From assembly GCA_963845285.1 (NCBI GenBank), contig CAWJRO010000017.1, forward strand, positions 9,409 to 73,408: 64,000 nucleotides of DNA, written 5' to 3'. The notes under the pieces were generated by a model. It was given only the letters and a program-made list of their open reading frames with translations. It was not told the DNA's origin and made no database searches. Source of the DNA: Methanobacterium_C sp963845285. GTDB lineage: Archaea; Methanobacteriota; Methanobacteria; Methanobacteriales; Methanobacteriaceae. Below, one piece after another: positions 26,255 to 40,110 of the stretch. The position numbers and the translations under genes are program-made. Each line of letters opens with the position of its first letter. The stretch's first letter is position 1.

Positions 26255-28534
26255 GTGGAAAATAAAACTATCCTAATTGTTGAAGATGAAATAATCACAG
26301 CAATGGACATACAGGACAAGCTTGAAGATTCCGGGTACAATGTAGTTGATGTTGTTTCAAATGGTGAAGATGCTATTAGAACAGCCGCAGAAATCCGGCC
26401 AGATCTTGTTATTATGGACATCAGACTCCGAGGTGAGATGGATGGAATAAAATCGTCCCACAAAATTTTGGCACTTGACATACCTGTTGTATATCTCACA
26501 GCATTTACAGATAAAAATACTTTAAATCAAGCCATGGAAACACCATCCTATGGTTACCTCATAAAACCTGTGGATGAAAAAAAGCTTTACAGTACAGTGA
26601 AAATGGCCATCCAAAAACATGAAAAATACATGGAAAAGTTGGAAGATGCAGAACATGGAATATTGTCCAAAAAAACAGAGTTTAAAATTGGAAAATCTGA
26701 AATTAAAAAGATTGACACCAAAATTAATAAAAATGGCAATATTGAAAAGGATGTAAAATTAGTTAACAGAAAGGTTGAATCCACAAAGGCTCCAAGGATA
26801 ATTGTTGTTGAAGATGAAAGTGTTATTGCGATGGATATAACCCATAAATTAAGGCATTTAGGGTATGAAGTCATTGCAACAGCCAAATCTGGTAACAGTA
26901 CCATTCAAAAGGCAGAGGAGTTCCATCCAGACCTTATACTTATGGACATTAATTTAAAGGGGCCTATTGATGGTGTAGAAGTCGCAAACAGGATCAAAAA
27001 TCTGGAAATTCCAATTATATTCTTAACAGCTTATTCTGATGAAAAACTATTAAATCGTGCAAAGTCTGCATCACCCTATGGTTACATTCTTAAACCATTT
27101 GAAGAAAGAGAAATTCATAGCACAGTGCAAATGGCCCTTAAAAAATATCACAGTGATAAGAAAAATGTTGAAAACATTGAAATTAAAATTAAAACCAAAT
27201 CTGAAGAGTTAAAAGTCGAAAAGATAGGCGTGTTGTTATTATCTGTTATTATTACAGTTTTAATTGTTTATGGATTTATAACCCTCAACATGACCTGGCT
27301 TGAGTATTTACTTTTCATTCCTGCTGTTTATAACATTATAATAGTCTATGTGAGCCTTCAAAAGCCCGAACCACCAATTAATGATGAGAATGTGAAGCCA
27401 TTCGTAAGCATATTAATACCTGCCCATAATGAAGAGTATACAATTGAAAATTGTGTCAGAACACTTGCTGAACTTGATTATTCTGTTGATGGCCATCCAA
27501 ATTATGAAATAATAGTTATAAACGACGGTTCCATAGATAAAACAGGTGAAGTTCTAAGGGACCTTAAAGAAAGTTTGAAAAAAGAGAATTTCAATTCATT
27601 GAAAATAATAACGCGAAAACCTCCGCGTGCAGGCAAAGGAAAGGGTTATGTCCTGAATGATGGTTTAAAACTCTGTAATGGTGAGGTTGTGGCTGTTTTT
27701 GACGCGGATGCAATTGTTAAACCTGATTTTTTAAAGATTATTGTGCCTTACCTTAACAAGGAGGGAGTTGAAGGTGTTCAGGCAAGGGTTCAGATGTACA
27801 ACAGGGATGAAAACCTTTTAACAGCCATGCAAGAAGTTGAGTTTGGGATCTTTGGCAACGTGATTTTGAAAGCACGGGATATAATGGACAGCTCAGCATA
27901 CTTAGGTGGCAATGGCCAGCTCACAACAAAAAAAGCTGTAGAACGTATCGGAGGATGGGATGGTTATGCTGTAACCGAGGACCTTAATATGAGTATTAAA
28001 TTTATTATAAACAGTTTCAAGATCAGATATTGTCCCGAAGCAGTGGTTTATCAAGAAGCTGTATCCAATTGGAGTCCATTTTTCAGACAAAGAGTAAGAT
28101 GGGCAACAGGAACCCTTGAAACCCTTTTTGTGTACCTTGAAAAAATTATGGAAGCACCCATACCCATTTATAAAAAAATAGATTCACTACAGTACCTTTT
28201 CTTCCTTATTCTACTGGCCTTTGTTATGCTGGGATATGTAATTGTAATCTTGTACCTTGGATCAATAATGCATTTCTCATTATTTGCCCCTGCTGCAATA
28301 GGAATTTTATCCACCATTGCATTCTTCCCCGGCTTAATTATAGGACTTTACAAGGACACAAAAAAGATCCACGTCTCAATTTACAAAGCTGCAGAATACT
28401 GGGTTTACTGTCTCTATTTGCTTCCCCTATTTTTTGTAGCATTTATAAAGATGTTAACACGGCATGAAAGACATTGGGCTAAAACAAAACATGTGGGAGT
28501 GGAAATAAAGATACCTGTTAAAAGTGAGCATTAA
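26255..28534 (+). CDS. fusion of two receiver domains with a membrane glycosyltransferase
   Basis: This 759-aa protein joins signalling and polysaccharide synthesis. Two response-regulator receiver domains occupy about residues 4-122 (phospho-acceptor D55, T82, K104) and 180-298 (D231). A linker and two membrane segments (about 320-370) lead into a processive family 2 glycosyltransferase: INDGS near 430, FDADA near 485, GGNGQLT near 545, VTEDLNM near 570 and the QRVRW motif near 610. Three or four membrane segments close the protein. The start is GTG, with AGGTG upstream. Phosphorylation of the receivers probably controls sugar polymerisation; the kinase and product are unknown. Confidence 0.9.
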   Translation: MENKTILIVEDEIITAMDIQDKLEDSGYNVVDVVSNGEDAIRTAAEIRPDLVIMDIRLRGEMDGIKSSHKILALDIPVVYLTAFTDKNTLNQAMETPSYGYLIKPVDEKKLYSTVKMAIQKHEKYMEKLEDAEHGILSKKTEFKIGKSEIKKIDTKINKNGNIEKDVKLVNRKVESTKAPRIIVVEDESVIAMDITHKLRHLGYEVIATAKSGNSTIQKAEEFHPDLILMDINLKGPIDGVEVANRIKNLEIPIIFLTAYSDEKLLNRAKSASPYGYILKPFEEREIHSTVQMALKKYHSDKKNVENIEIKIKTKSEELKVEKIGVLLLSVIITVLIVYGFITLNMTWLEYLLFIPAVYNIIIVYVSLQKPEPPINDENVKPFVSILIPAHNEEYTIENCVRTLAELDYSVDGHPNYEIIVINDGSIDKTGEVLRDLKESLKKENFNSLKIITRKPPRAGKGKGYVLNDGLKLCNGEVVAVFDADAIVKPDFLKIIVPYLNKEGVEGVQARVQMYNRDENLLTAMQEVEFGIFGNVILKARDIMDSSAYLGGNGQLTTKKAVERIGGWDGYAVTEDLNMSIKFIINSFKIRYCPEAVVYQEAVSNWSPFFRQRVRWATGTLETLFVYLEKIMEAPIPIYKKIDSLQYLFFLILLAFVMLGYVIVILYLGSIMHFSLFAPAAIGILSTIAFFPGLIIGLYKDTKKIHVSIYKAAEYWVYCLYLLPLFFVAFIKMLTRHERHWAKTKHVGVEIKIPVKSEH

Positions 28535-28651
28535 AAACTTCTCACATGCTGTCTCTAAAACCATTTATAAACCAATGAAAATAGTACCTTAAACCGTATG
28601 TAAGTATGAAAAAATTAAGGGTGTACTTCAATTAATACCAATGGTGATAAA

Positions 28652-30547
28652 GTGGATCTCATGGAAATAAAGGGTATAGGCGACAGATTGGCCGATAAAA
28701 TTATTAAAAGCTTTGGCGGAGAAAAAGAATTTCTTAAAGCTGTGGAAAATTTTGAAGTGGACCGCATAGCAGGAATAGAAGGTGTGAGTCAAAACAGAGC
28801 CATTGAAATAGTTAACTCTGTGCTCGGAAATCCCACAGAAGATTTTTTAAAAACCGAGAGAGCTATTCAAATATATGGAGATATTGTCGGAAGAATTCTC
28901 AGTTTCGCCAGTACCAAGTATGCCAAAAATAGAATTCTCTTAATGAGCCCGACTAAAAACAAAGAAACTATCACAGAAACAATGGATTTTGTAATGAATG
29001 CAAAGAATGCAGTGAGCAGTCTCCCCAGAGATGAAATCAAAAGACTCTTAAGAAAAATAGATCCAACAAACGATCCCAAACCAAAATACGACCCCTCCAA
29101 AGCAATTTTAGTGGAGTCTGGAAAAGAGTATCACCAAATAATAGAAATGGGCCTCAACAGTTACTGTCCCGTAATCACTTCAGAGGAACTTGAAAGCCTC
29201 GAGGACTTTGAATTAATTGTGTACGTTTATTCTGAAGGAATTATGGAATTTGAAGATGCTTACAACATCACAATGATAAGCAACGAATCTGAAGCATTTG
29301 AAATTGTCCCCAACATAATTTTATTATATTTTAAGGAAAATTACGATCTTTTAATTAATATTTTAAAAATAAAAAGCATATTGGGAAGAGAATCTGTAAT
29401 TAAAGAAGTTTTAGATATTTTAGACTCATTGAAATCTGTTGACGTTGATGAAACTGTCTTTGACAGAGCCGTTGAAACTGCAAAGGAAAAAGCAGATTCA
29501 AAACTTAAAGATGCCATTAAAAAAGTTGATCTTAAAGGAGATGAAGTTTTAAACCTTTTAAATGAAGAAATGCCCGAGAAGATCCAGAAAATATTCGATG
29601 AGGTAATGAAAAACGCCAGAGAAGAGATTAAAGAAGCAACTGGTTGTACCTTCGACCCATTCATACAGAAATATCCTATTGAGATAGATTATCAAGAGTT
29701 GGAAAGGGTTAAAAAGCAGGAAATATCCAAAAAACATGTAAAAACATTCGAAGAAGAAGTTAAGGCTGCCTCAATCATATCAAAATTTAAAGATGATGTT
29801 GAATCAGAGATCCATGAAATGCTCCTTTTTGACTATGAATTCGCCTTAGGATGTTTTGCTTATTATTACGACCTCCATATACCAGATATTGGAGACAGAT
29901 TTAAATTTAAAAATGGATTACACCTTGATCTGGCATTGAAAAATGATAAAAATATTCAACAAATTGATTATCAACTTGAATCTCCCGAAAATGTGGTTCT
30001 TTTAACAGGCGCAAACAGCGGAGGTAAAACAACCCTTTTAGAGACTCTAGCTCAAATGTCAATCATGGCTCAAATGGGTCTACCTGTCTGTGCCCAGGAA
30101 GCCCAGGTAAAATTAGTTGATGAAGTTTACTTCTTCTCCAAAAAGCATTCACTTGATGCTGGAGCTTTTGAATCATTTTTAAGGACATTTATGCCAATTG
30201 TCACCCGTGAAGAAGATAAATTAATTCTTTTGGACGAACTTGAAGCTATAACAGAACTTGAAGCCGCCGTTAAAATCATATCCAGTTTTATGGACTTCAT
30301 TCATGATTCCAAATCATTTGCAATCATTGTAACCCATATGGCACGTGAAATTTTGAAGTACACAGATGTGAGGGTGGATGGAATAGAAGCTAAAGGACTT
30401 GATGCAGATTACAACCTGATCGTGGATAGAACACCTCGAATGAATCATTTAGCCAAAAGTACACCTGAATTAATACTTCGAAGGATGCATGAGAAGTCTG
30501 ATGGCAAGTTACAGAAAGTATACGAGCAGATTCTGGAGAAGTTTTGA
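28652..30547 (+). CDS. MutS-like ATPase with N-terminal helix-hairpin-helix
   Basis: This 631-aa protein is a MutS2-related ATPase of the archaeal type. The N-terminal part has helix-hairpin-helix motifs (MEIKGIGDRLADKI and IAGIEGVSQNRA, about residues 4-50), implying DNA binding. A helical lever region with coiled coil covers about 230-400. The ABC-type ATPase shows Walker A TGANSGGKTTLL near 453 and Walker B LILLDELEAI near 528. It lacks the Smr nuclease domain of bacterial MutS2. A function in recombination or branched-DNA handling is likely, not mismatch repair. GGTGAT precedes the GTG start by three bases. Confidence 0.88.
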   Translation: MDLMEIKGIGDRLADKIIKSFGGEKEFLKAVENFEVDRIAGIEGVSQNRAIEIVNSVLGNPTEDFLKTERAIQIYGDIVGRILSFASTKYAKNRILLMSPTKNKETITETMDFVMNAKNAVSSLPRDEIKRLLRKIDPTNDPKPKYDPSKAILVESGKEYHQIIEMGLNSYCPVITSEELESLEDFELIVYVYSEGIMEFEDAYNITMISNESEAFEIVPNIILLYFKENYDLLINILKIKSILGRESVIKEVLDILDSLKSVDVDETVFDRAVETAKEKADSKLKDAIKKVDLKGDEVLNLLNEEMPEKIQKIFDEVMKNAREEIKEATGCTFDPFIQKYPIEIDYQELERVKKQEISKKHVKTFEEEVKAASIISKFKDDVESEIHEMLLFDYEFALGCFAYYYDLHIPDIGDRFKFKNGLHLDLALKNDKNIQQIDYQLESPENVVLLTGANSGGKTTLLETLAQMSIMAQMGLPVCAQEAQVKLVDEVYFFSKKHSLDAGAFESFLRTFMPIVTREEDKLILLDELEAITELEAAVKIISSFMDFIHDSKSFAIIVTHMAREILKYTDVRVDGIEAKGLDADYNLIVDRTPRMNHLAKSTPELILRRMHEKSDGKLQKVYEQILEKF

Positions 30548-30549
30548 TA

Positions 30550-30618
30550 AACTATTTTTGAATTTAAAGCTTTATTTACTCTTATTTTTTTGCAAATTCA
30601 TAATTATGAGACAGCCTC
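30550..30618. mobile_element. 107-bp MITE-like element, copy 6 (truncated)
   Basis: Only about 69 bases of the family remain, in reverse orientation, from TATTTTTGAATTTAAAGC to the intact end ATGAGACAGCCTC. The missing end would fall inside the mutS-like gene, whose stop codon at 30545-30547 directly abuts it. Confidence 0.85.
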
Positions 30619-30700
30619 ATAAAAATTAAAATTTCTAATAAAATTTACTTAAGAGCAGAAATAAGAATTAAAAATAAAATTTATAAAAATAAAATGATTT

Positions 30701-30870
30701 TGCCCGCATTCTAACTCACTGGATCACAGGTAGCTCACCATCATTCCTCCCCGAGCAACCCTCGAAGCGGGCAGTCTATCCAGCACTGGGTTTCTCCTAT
30801 TCATCGCAGGTTCAACCAATCTCTTAAGAGGACCGTAGGCGCCAGTCATAATGATAAACATTACGATACG
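30701..30870 (-). ncRNA. GC-rich candidate RNA or 41-45 codon gene
   Basis: This island has roughly half G+C in a spacer that is otherwise very AT-rich. TGCCCGC (30701-30707) and GCGGGCA (30767-30773) form a perfect 7-bp stem. A TATA-like box, AGCATATAAACC on the - strand, lies near 30893-30905 and would start transcription near 30873. A frame on the same strand runs from ATG at 30861 (or 30849) to TGA at 30724, encoding 45 (or 41) residues beginning MTGAYGPLKRLVEP, without a ribosome binding site. It matches no RNA or protein that I recognise. It lies about 190 bases beyond the antiporter gene. Confidence 0.45.
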
Positions 30871-30889
30871 ACAGTATTTGGTATGAGGA

Positions 30890-30906
30890 AACTGGTTTAT
30901 ATGCTT
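30890..30906 (-). promoter_or_regulatory. candidate TATA promoter of the 30.7-kb island
   Basis: On the - strand the sequence reads AAAAGCATATAAACCAG, a good archaeal BRE/TATA match. It lies about 26 bases before the presumed RNA start. Confidence 0.4.
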
Positions 30907-31057
30907 TTACAATTTCTCTGAAGAAAATCTTTAACTTATCAAAAACTAATGTTTTTTTCAATTTTTAGCTCCCCAATTCGTTCAACTTGCTAAATTTTTG
31001 TTGAATTCAGTGACTTTTTATTTTTGATATTTTTTACTTATATATCTTATAGATCTA

Positions 31058-32200
31058 CTATTCATCGGCCAGATCCTCTGAATGAATAGGCATGAACCAT
31101 TTTTGAGCTACAAAGCTTGGTAAAACTGCACTTAAGACTAAAACTCCTGTAAGCACAGAATAAATTGATTGGTCTATTAATCCTGCATTAAGGCCAAATA
31201 AACATGCCACAAGTCCAAATGTAAGGCCCGTGCTCATCATTAGCGTGGTATAAACTGTTCCTTCCCCTAAAAATTGTTTTGACACCACGTAAACTCCAAA
31301 AAATTTAAAGATCTGTCTTACAGTAAATATCAATATGAAAACACCTATTGCCCCAAGTATAAGGGAAATTGATACCTTCATTCCACCTACTATAAAGAAT
31401 ATTGGGGTTATTACTGCAAATGCAACTGTTTTAAGGCGGGTTTTAACTTCTCGGGTTTTGGAAGTTTCCTGGAAGTGTTGGGACATTGCAAGTCCAAGTA
31501 AAAATGCAGGTAGTATTGCCTGGCCTCCCCCAAGGTTTGCGAAGAATATGAAGACCAACAAAAGCAGGAAGACATACTTTATCTCGGATTCAACAACTTT
31601 GTTTTTGAGTCGGGGGTTCTCAAAGATTACGTGGGAATATTTGTAGGCTAAAAATATTACCAGTGAAGATACAGTGTAAAATAGTAAGGTGTAAAGATCT
31701 GGTCTTAAGAAAAGTATGCTTAAAACTATTGCCGTGCCCATGTTGGTTATAAAGGTCGCAACCATTAGTAATTTACCAGTTTGGGTTTTGCAAAGACTTG
31801 TTTCAACAAGAACTGAATAAACAACTGCAATTGATGTTTCAGACAGGGCTGTAGCTGCTATAAGGGATGAAGTTAAATTCCAACCTGCAATGTAATAAGT
31901 AACAAGCAGAACACCTATGAACGGTGCAAAAAATGATGCAAATCCTATAAAAAAACTCTGTTTAAACTTTTTTTTCATCAAAACTGTGTCTATTTCTGTA
32001 CCTGCAAGGAACGTGAGGAGTATTCCTCCAAAACTTGCTATGTACACCATCCAATTTTCAGGCCTTATAAACCCTAAATTTCCAAAAATAACTCCTAAAA
32101 GTATTTCCACTATTGCAACCGATATTCCTGCTCTTAAAGATATTAAACTTGCTATTAAAATAAGCATTCCCAAAATTAGCGGATAAGCATCTACGTACAT
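31058..32200 (-). CDS. CPA2-type cation/proton antiporter under fluoride control
   Basis: This 380-aa membrane protein has about twelve hydrophobic segments and the plan of CPA2 monovalent cation/proton antiporters (KefB/NapA-like). Polar segments include FLAGTEIDTVLMKKK near residue 64, where FLAGxE(I/L)D is typical of the family, and ATALSETSIAVVYS near 125, which carries the ion-binding acidic residue region. It lacks the C-terminal TrkA domain. GGAGG lies before the ATG. A fluoride riboswitch sits 49 bases upstream, so the gene is predicted to be induced by fluoride; it may expel fluoride or restore pH and ion balance. Confidence 0.9.
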   Translation of the reverse strand: MYVDAYPLILGMLILIASLISLRAGISVAIVEILLGVIFGNLGFIRPENWMVYIASFGGILLTFLAGTEIDTVLMKKKFKQSFFIGFASFFAPFIGVLLVTYYIAGWNLTSSLIAATALSETSIAVVYSVLVETSLCKTQTGKLLMVATFITNMGTAIVLSILFLRPDLYTLLFYTVSSLVIFLAYKYSHVIFENPRLKNKVVESEIKYVFLLLLVFIFFANLGGGQAILPAFLLGLAMSQHFQETSKTREVKTRLKTVAFAVITPIFFIVGGMKVSISLILGAIGVFILIFTVRQIFKFFGVYVVSKQFLGEGTVYTTLMMSTGLTFGLVACLFGLNAGLIDQSIYSVLTGVLVLSAVLPSFVAQKWFMPIHSEDLADE

Positions 32201-32248
32201 TGATTATTCCTCCTGCTTCTCTAGTTTCATTTTATGTTAACGGTTTTA

Positions 32249-32303
32249 GATAGCAGGAGTCATCAGCGTTGACGCGGTTAAAGGCGAACTCCATCGCCTG
32301 TAA
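32249..32303 (-). promoter_or_regulatory. fluoride riboswitch (crcB motif)
   Basis: On the - strand the RNA contains GGCGATGGAGTTCGCC, then TTTAACC, a GCG-TCAA-CGC hairpin, and GCTGATGACTCCTGCT. These are the conserved pieces of the fluoride riboswitch: the first stem-loop that forms the pseudoknot with the 3' part, and the GAUGACUCC segment. It lies directly upstream of the antiporter gene, ending about 49 bases from the ATG. The ribosome binding site GGAGGA lies between them, so translational or transcriptional control are both possible. Confidence 0.93.
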
Positions 32304-32587
32304 AAATACACAAGAATTGTTTTTCAAGTTAATAAAATCGTTTCTCGTAGCTTCAAATCATTTTAATACAAAATAGTCTATTTTTTATAACTTTTAAAGT
32401 TTTTGATCTAATAAAAACAGTTAAATAGCCAAAAAAGACTTAAAATTAATTTAAATGTAAATATAAAATATTTAAGTATAAATCATTTAAATAAAAAAAT
32501 TTTTAATTGAAATTAGATTAAAATATTAATTCAAAAACAATTAGAAACAGAAATTAATAGAAAACATAAAATTGTGAATATAAAAGA

Positions 32588-32708
<121 letters not shown>

Positions 32709-32976
32709 CCAAATAAACATCAAACAATATAAATGAACAATAATTCATAAAAAAACCAATCCAATAAAACTAGATTAGCCCAACAAACTATATAAACCTA
32801 ACTCCCCACACCATGCAAAAACCCCCCTCCCACAAAAAAAAGGGGAATATTACATAAGGATAATAACACATCCACCTGTACAAATCAAATAAAATCCACC
32901 TACACACGAATACACCTAACCAGAAAAAAACACACATCAAAAATCATACCAAACCAACAGAAAACATACAATATAT

Positions 32977-35990
<3,014 letters not shown>

Positions 35991-36251
35991 AAAAAAATTC
36001 AATATATTCAACTTCCACAAATAAAAGTGCAGTTTAAATATTTTACATGAACCATAAATTCTCTGCTATTCTATACAATTTTTAACATATAGATTCAATT
36101 CTAGTTAGTTAGTGCCAGTATAGGTTTCTCATTATTTTTTTTGTACAAATGCACGGAGTCAAAATTCATTTTTGATCATCCCTTCACTTACATTACCAAG
36201 TAATACAAGCTGCACGAAATAAAAAAATTTCTATAAATATAAAACAAAGGA

Positions 36252-36326
<75 letters not shown>

Positions 36327-36421
36327 TATGACGTTAGTTTAGTAGAACTATGTGATTTTAGCGTCTGATTGCCACACAAATATAATATAATTCCCAATAC
36401 AAAAAAAATTTTTTTATATTT

Positions 36422-37905
<1,484 letters not shown>

Positions 37906-38340
37906 AATATATGAATATTAAATCAATTTGCCATTGATAATGGCGGATTTCATAATTAAAAAGCACATTTTTTTTTACTTGGGAAAGTAAAAATAAACTA
38001 ATTTTATTTTACGTATAGAAATTTTATTATACGGGAAAATATTGATATTCAGTAGCAACCAAATATCACCACACACATTTCTACCAAACCAACATCAAAC
38101 TTAAACAATTCGCTATTCGCAAGGGTTTAAGTCCTCATAACACTACAACTTAACAATCCTTCATGTGATATTCTCACATTCCAGACCAATAATAAATTGT
38201 AGCACATACAATACACCCACCCCAAACAACCACAAACATAATAGAAAAAACTGCAAATGTGACCATTCACTTGAGGTAGTCGTACAATATTTTTGATCAC
38301 AACTGAATATAAATATTTCCTTTTCATATTATTAGATCCA
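37906..38340 (-). other. rRNA operon leader
   Basis: This is the transcribed leader and promoter region of the rRNA operon on the - strand. It contains self-complementary stretches such as GATATTCTCAC near 38168 that may take part in 16S processing, and no convincing gene. Confidence 0.5.
38308..38328 (-). promoter_or_regulatory. rRNA operon promoter (TATA box)
   Basis: On the - strand GGAAATATTTATATTCAG is a strong archaeal BRE/TATA sequence, about 400 bases upstream of 16S. Transcription would begin about 25 bases downstream. Confidence 0.55.
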
Positions 38341-38600
38341 TATTATAGTTAATAGAAAAAATGGGGTTATATTCAAAAAAATAAGATCATACAATTAAAA
38401 AAAAGTTCTTGTTAACCTTAAAATTTAAAAAAATCATTCTTTAGTTTTATACAAAATAAATCAAATTCAAAACAAACTTTAATAAATATAAATATATTTT
38501 AAATAAATTTTTAACTTTTATAAACTTGGCCACAATAAAAAGATAAATTCATTAACAAATTATTTAACAGTTTTTATTTAACAGTTTTTTTATAAATCGT
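38341..38600. other. AT-rich spacer, no gene seen
   Basis: Only AT-rich low-complexity DNA is visible between the rRNA promoter and the next mobile element. Confidence 0.5.
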
Positions 38601-38707
38601 GAGGATGTCTCATAGTTCAAAATTTGCAAAAAAATAAGAACAAATAAAGCTTTAAATTCAAAAATAAGCAAAATTACATGTGTCAAAAGTAATCATTGGA
38701 CAGCCTC
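38601..38707. mobile_element. 107-bp MITE-like element, copy 7
   Basis: Ends GAGGATGTCTCAT and TTGGACAGCCTC enclose the standard core in the forward orientation. Flanks ATCGT and ATCTT differ by one base, consistent with an old 5-base target duplication. Confidence 0.92.
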
Positions 38708-38919
38708 ATCTTTAAAAAAACTTTTTTCAGGATAATGACTGTTTTAAAATAATAAATTTAATCAGGTTCTGTAATTCTTTTCTAGTTTATACAAGGAACT
38801 GAAAAAAATTGTTTTAAATGCTTAAAATGTTGATTCAACCCCGTTCTGCATATTATGTATGGCAGATGCACTTCTTCCCTATAAATCTACTATTTAAGTC
38901 TTTCGTTTACGATTAAAAC

Positions 38920-38938
38920 GCAAAATATTTTTATACAG
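38920..38938 (+). promoter_or_regulatory. promoter of mer
   Basis: CAAAATATTTTTATACAG about 35-45 bases before the mer start is a strong BRE/TATA match, as expected for a highly expressed methanogenesis gene. Confidence 0.5.
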
Positions 38939-38966
38939 TAAATAAACGTAAAAATGGTGATAAATC

Positions 38967-39932
38967 ATGAAATTTGGTATTGAATTTGTTCCAAACGAAC
39001 CTTTAGACAAGATTGTAAAGCTTGTCAAACTGGCAGAAGACGTAGGATTTGAATACACGTGGATTACAGACCACTACAACAACAAGAATGTATACGCAAC
39101 CCTTGCATTAATTGCAGATGCAACAGAGACCATAAAAGTAGGTCCCGGTGTAACTAATCCCTATGTAAGAAGCCCAGCAATAACAGCTGCAGCTGTTGCA
39201 ACTATAGATGAAATATCAAATGGAAGGGCTACTCTAGGTATTGGACCTGGTGACAAAGCAACTTTTGACGCTTTAGGAATTGAATGGGTAAAACCTGTAA
39301 GTACAATAAAAGATGCTATAGCCACAATGACCACACTTCTTGCAGGCGGAAAAACAGAAGGCGGAGCTCAACTTGGTGGAGCAAAAGCAGTTCAGGAAAA
39401 AATCCCAATTTACATGGGTGCACAGGGTCCTAAAATGCTTGAAACTGCCGGAGGATTCTCAGATGGTGCATTGATCAACGCATCAAGCCCTAAAGACTTC
39501 GAAGCAGCAATCCCTCTAATTAAAAAAGGAGCAGAAGCTGCTGGAAAAAGCATGGCAGACTTTGACGTTGGAGCATACACATGTTGTTCTGTAGATGACG
39601 ACGCAGCAAAAGCTAAAAAAGCTGCAACAATTGTTGTCGCATTCATAGCTGCAGGAGCACCATCTATAGTTCTTGAAAGACATGGACTTGACGCATCACT
39701 CGGTGGAAAAATCGGTGACTGCTTAGCTAAAGGAGACTTTGGTGGAGCAATGGGACTTGTGGACGACAAAACCATGAACGCATTCTCTGCATTCGGTACA
39801 CCTGAAGACATCAGCAAACGTGCAGAAGAACTCGGAAAAATGGGAGTTACTCAGTTCGTTGCAGGTTCTCCAATAGGAAAAGACAAAGAAAAATCTATAA
39901 AACTCCTCGGAGACGTTATAGCAAGCTTCTAA
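38967..39932 (+). CDS. mer: F420-dependent 5,10-methylenetetrahydromethanopterin reductase
   Basis: This 321-aa protein is Mer, which reduces methylene-H4MPT to methyl-H4MPT with reduced F420 in the CO2-to-methane pathway. It is a luciferase-like TIM barrel. The family pattern is clear from the N-terminus (MKFGIEFVPNEPLDK), through WITDHYNNKNVY near residue 31-42, RATLGIGPGDKATFDALG near 88-105, and IYMGAQGPKML near 141-151. Length equals that of known Mer. GGTGAT lies before the ATG. It is monocistronic, with a T-rich tract after the stop. The protein is cytoplasmic. Confidence 0.97.
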   Translation: MKFGIEFVPNEPLDKIVKLVKLAEDVGFEYTWITDHYNNKNVYATLALIADATETIKVGPGVTNPYVRSPAITAAAVATIDEISNGRATLGIGPGDKATFDALGIEWVKPVSTIKDAIATMTTLLAGGKTEGGAQLGGAKAVQEKIPIYMGAQGPKMLETAGGFSDGALINASSPKDFEAAIPLIKKGAEAAGKSMADFDVGAYTCCSVDDDAAKAKKAATIVVAFIAAGAPSIVLERHGLDASLGGKIGDCLAKGDFGGAMGLVDDKTMNAFSAFGTPEDISKRAEELGKMGVTQFVAGSPIGKDKEKSIKLLGDVIASF

Positions 39933-39939
39933 TTTCAAT

Positions 39940-39960
39940 TCTTTCCTTTTTTTATTTTTA
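39940..39960 (+). terminator. T-rich terminator after mer
   Basis: Runs of T (CCTTTTTTTATTTTT) begin about ten bases after the mer stop codon. This fits the T-tract terminators of archaea. Confidence 0.45.
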
Positions 39961-40110
39961 AAATGGGCTAATTTATTCCTGATTTCTAGTTTTATTCAGA
40001 TTTTGAGATAATCTATCCCGTTTTCTAAAGTTTATTGTTTTATCCCCGTTTCCTAAAGTTTTATTAAAGTTTTACTAAAATAAGATTTATTCTAAATTAG
40101 ATTATGTTAA

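Noticed and set aside
30701..30870. RNase P RNA or SRP RNA
   Set aside because: It is too short, and I do not see the conserved core segments of either RNA.
38127..38327. A 66-codon frame upstream of 16S
   Set aside because: It lies in the rRNA operon leader, has odd composition (many Cys and Tyr) and no ribosome binding site.
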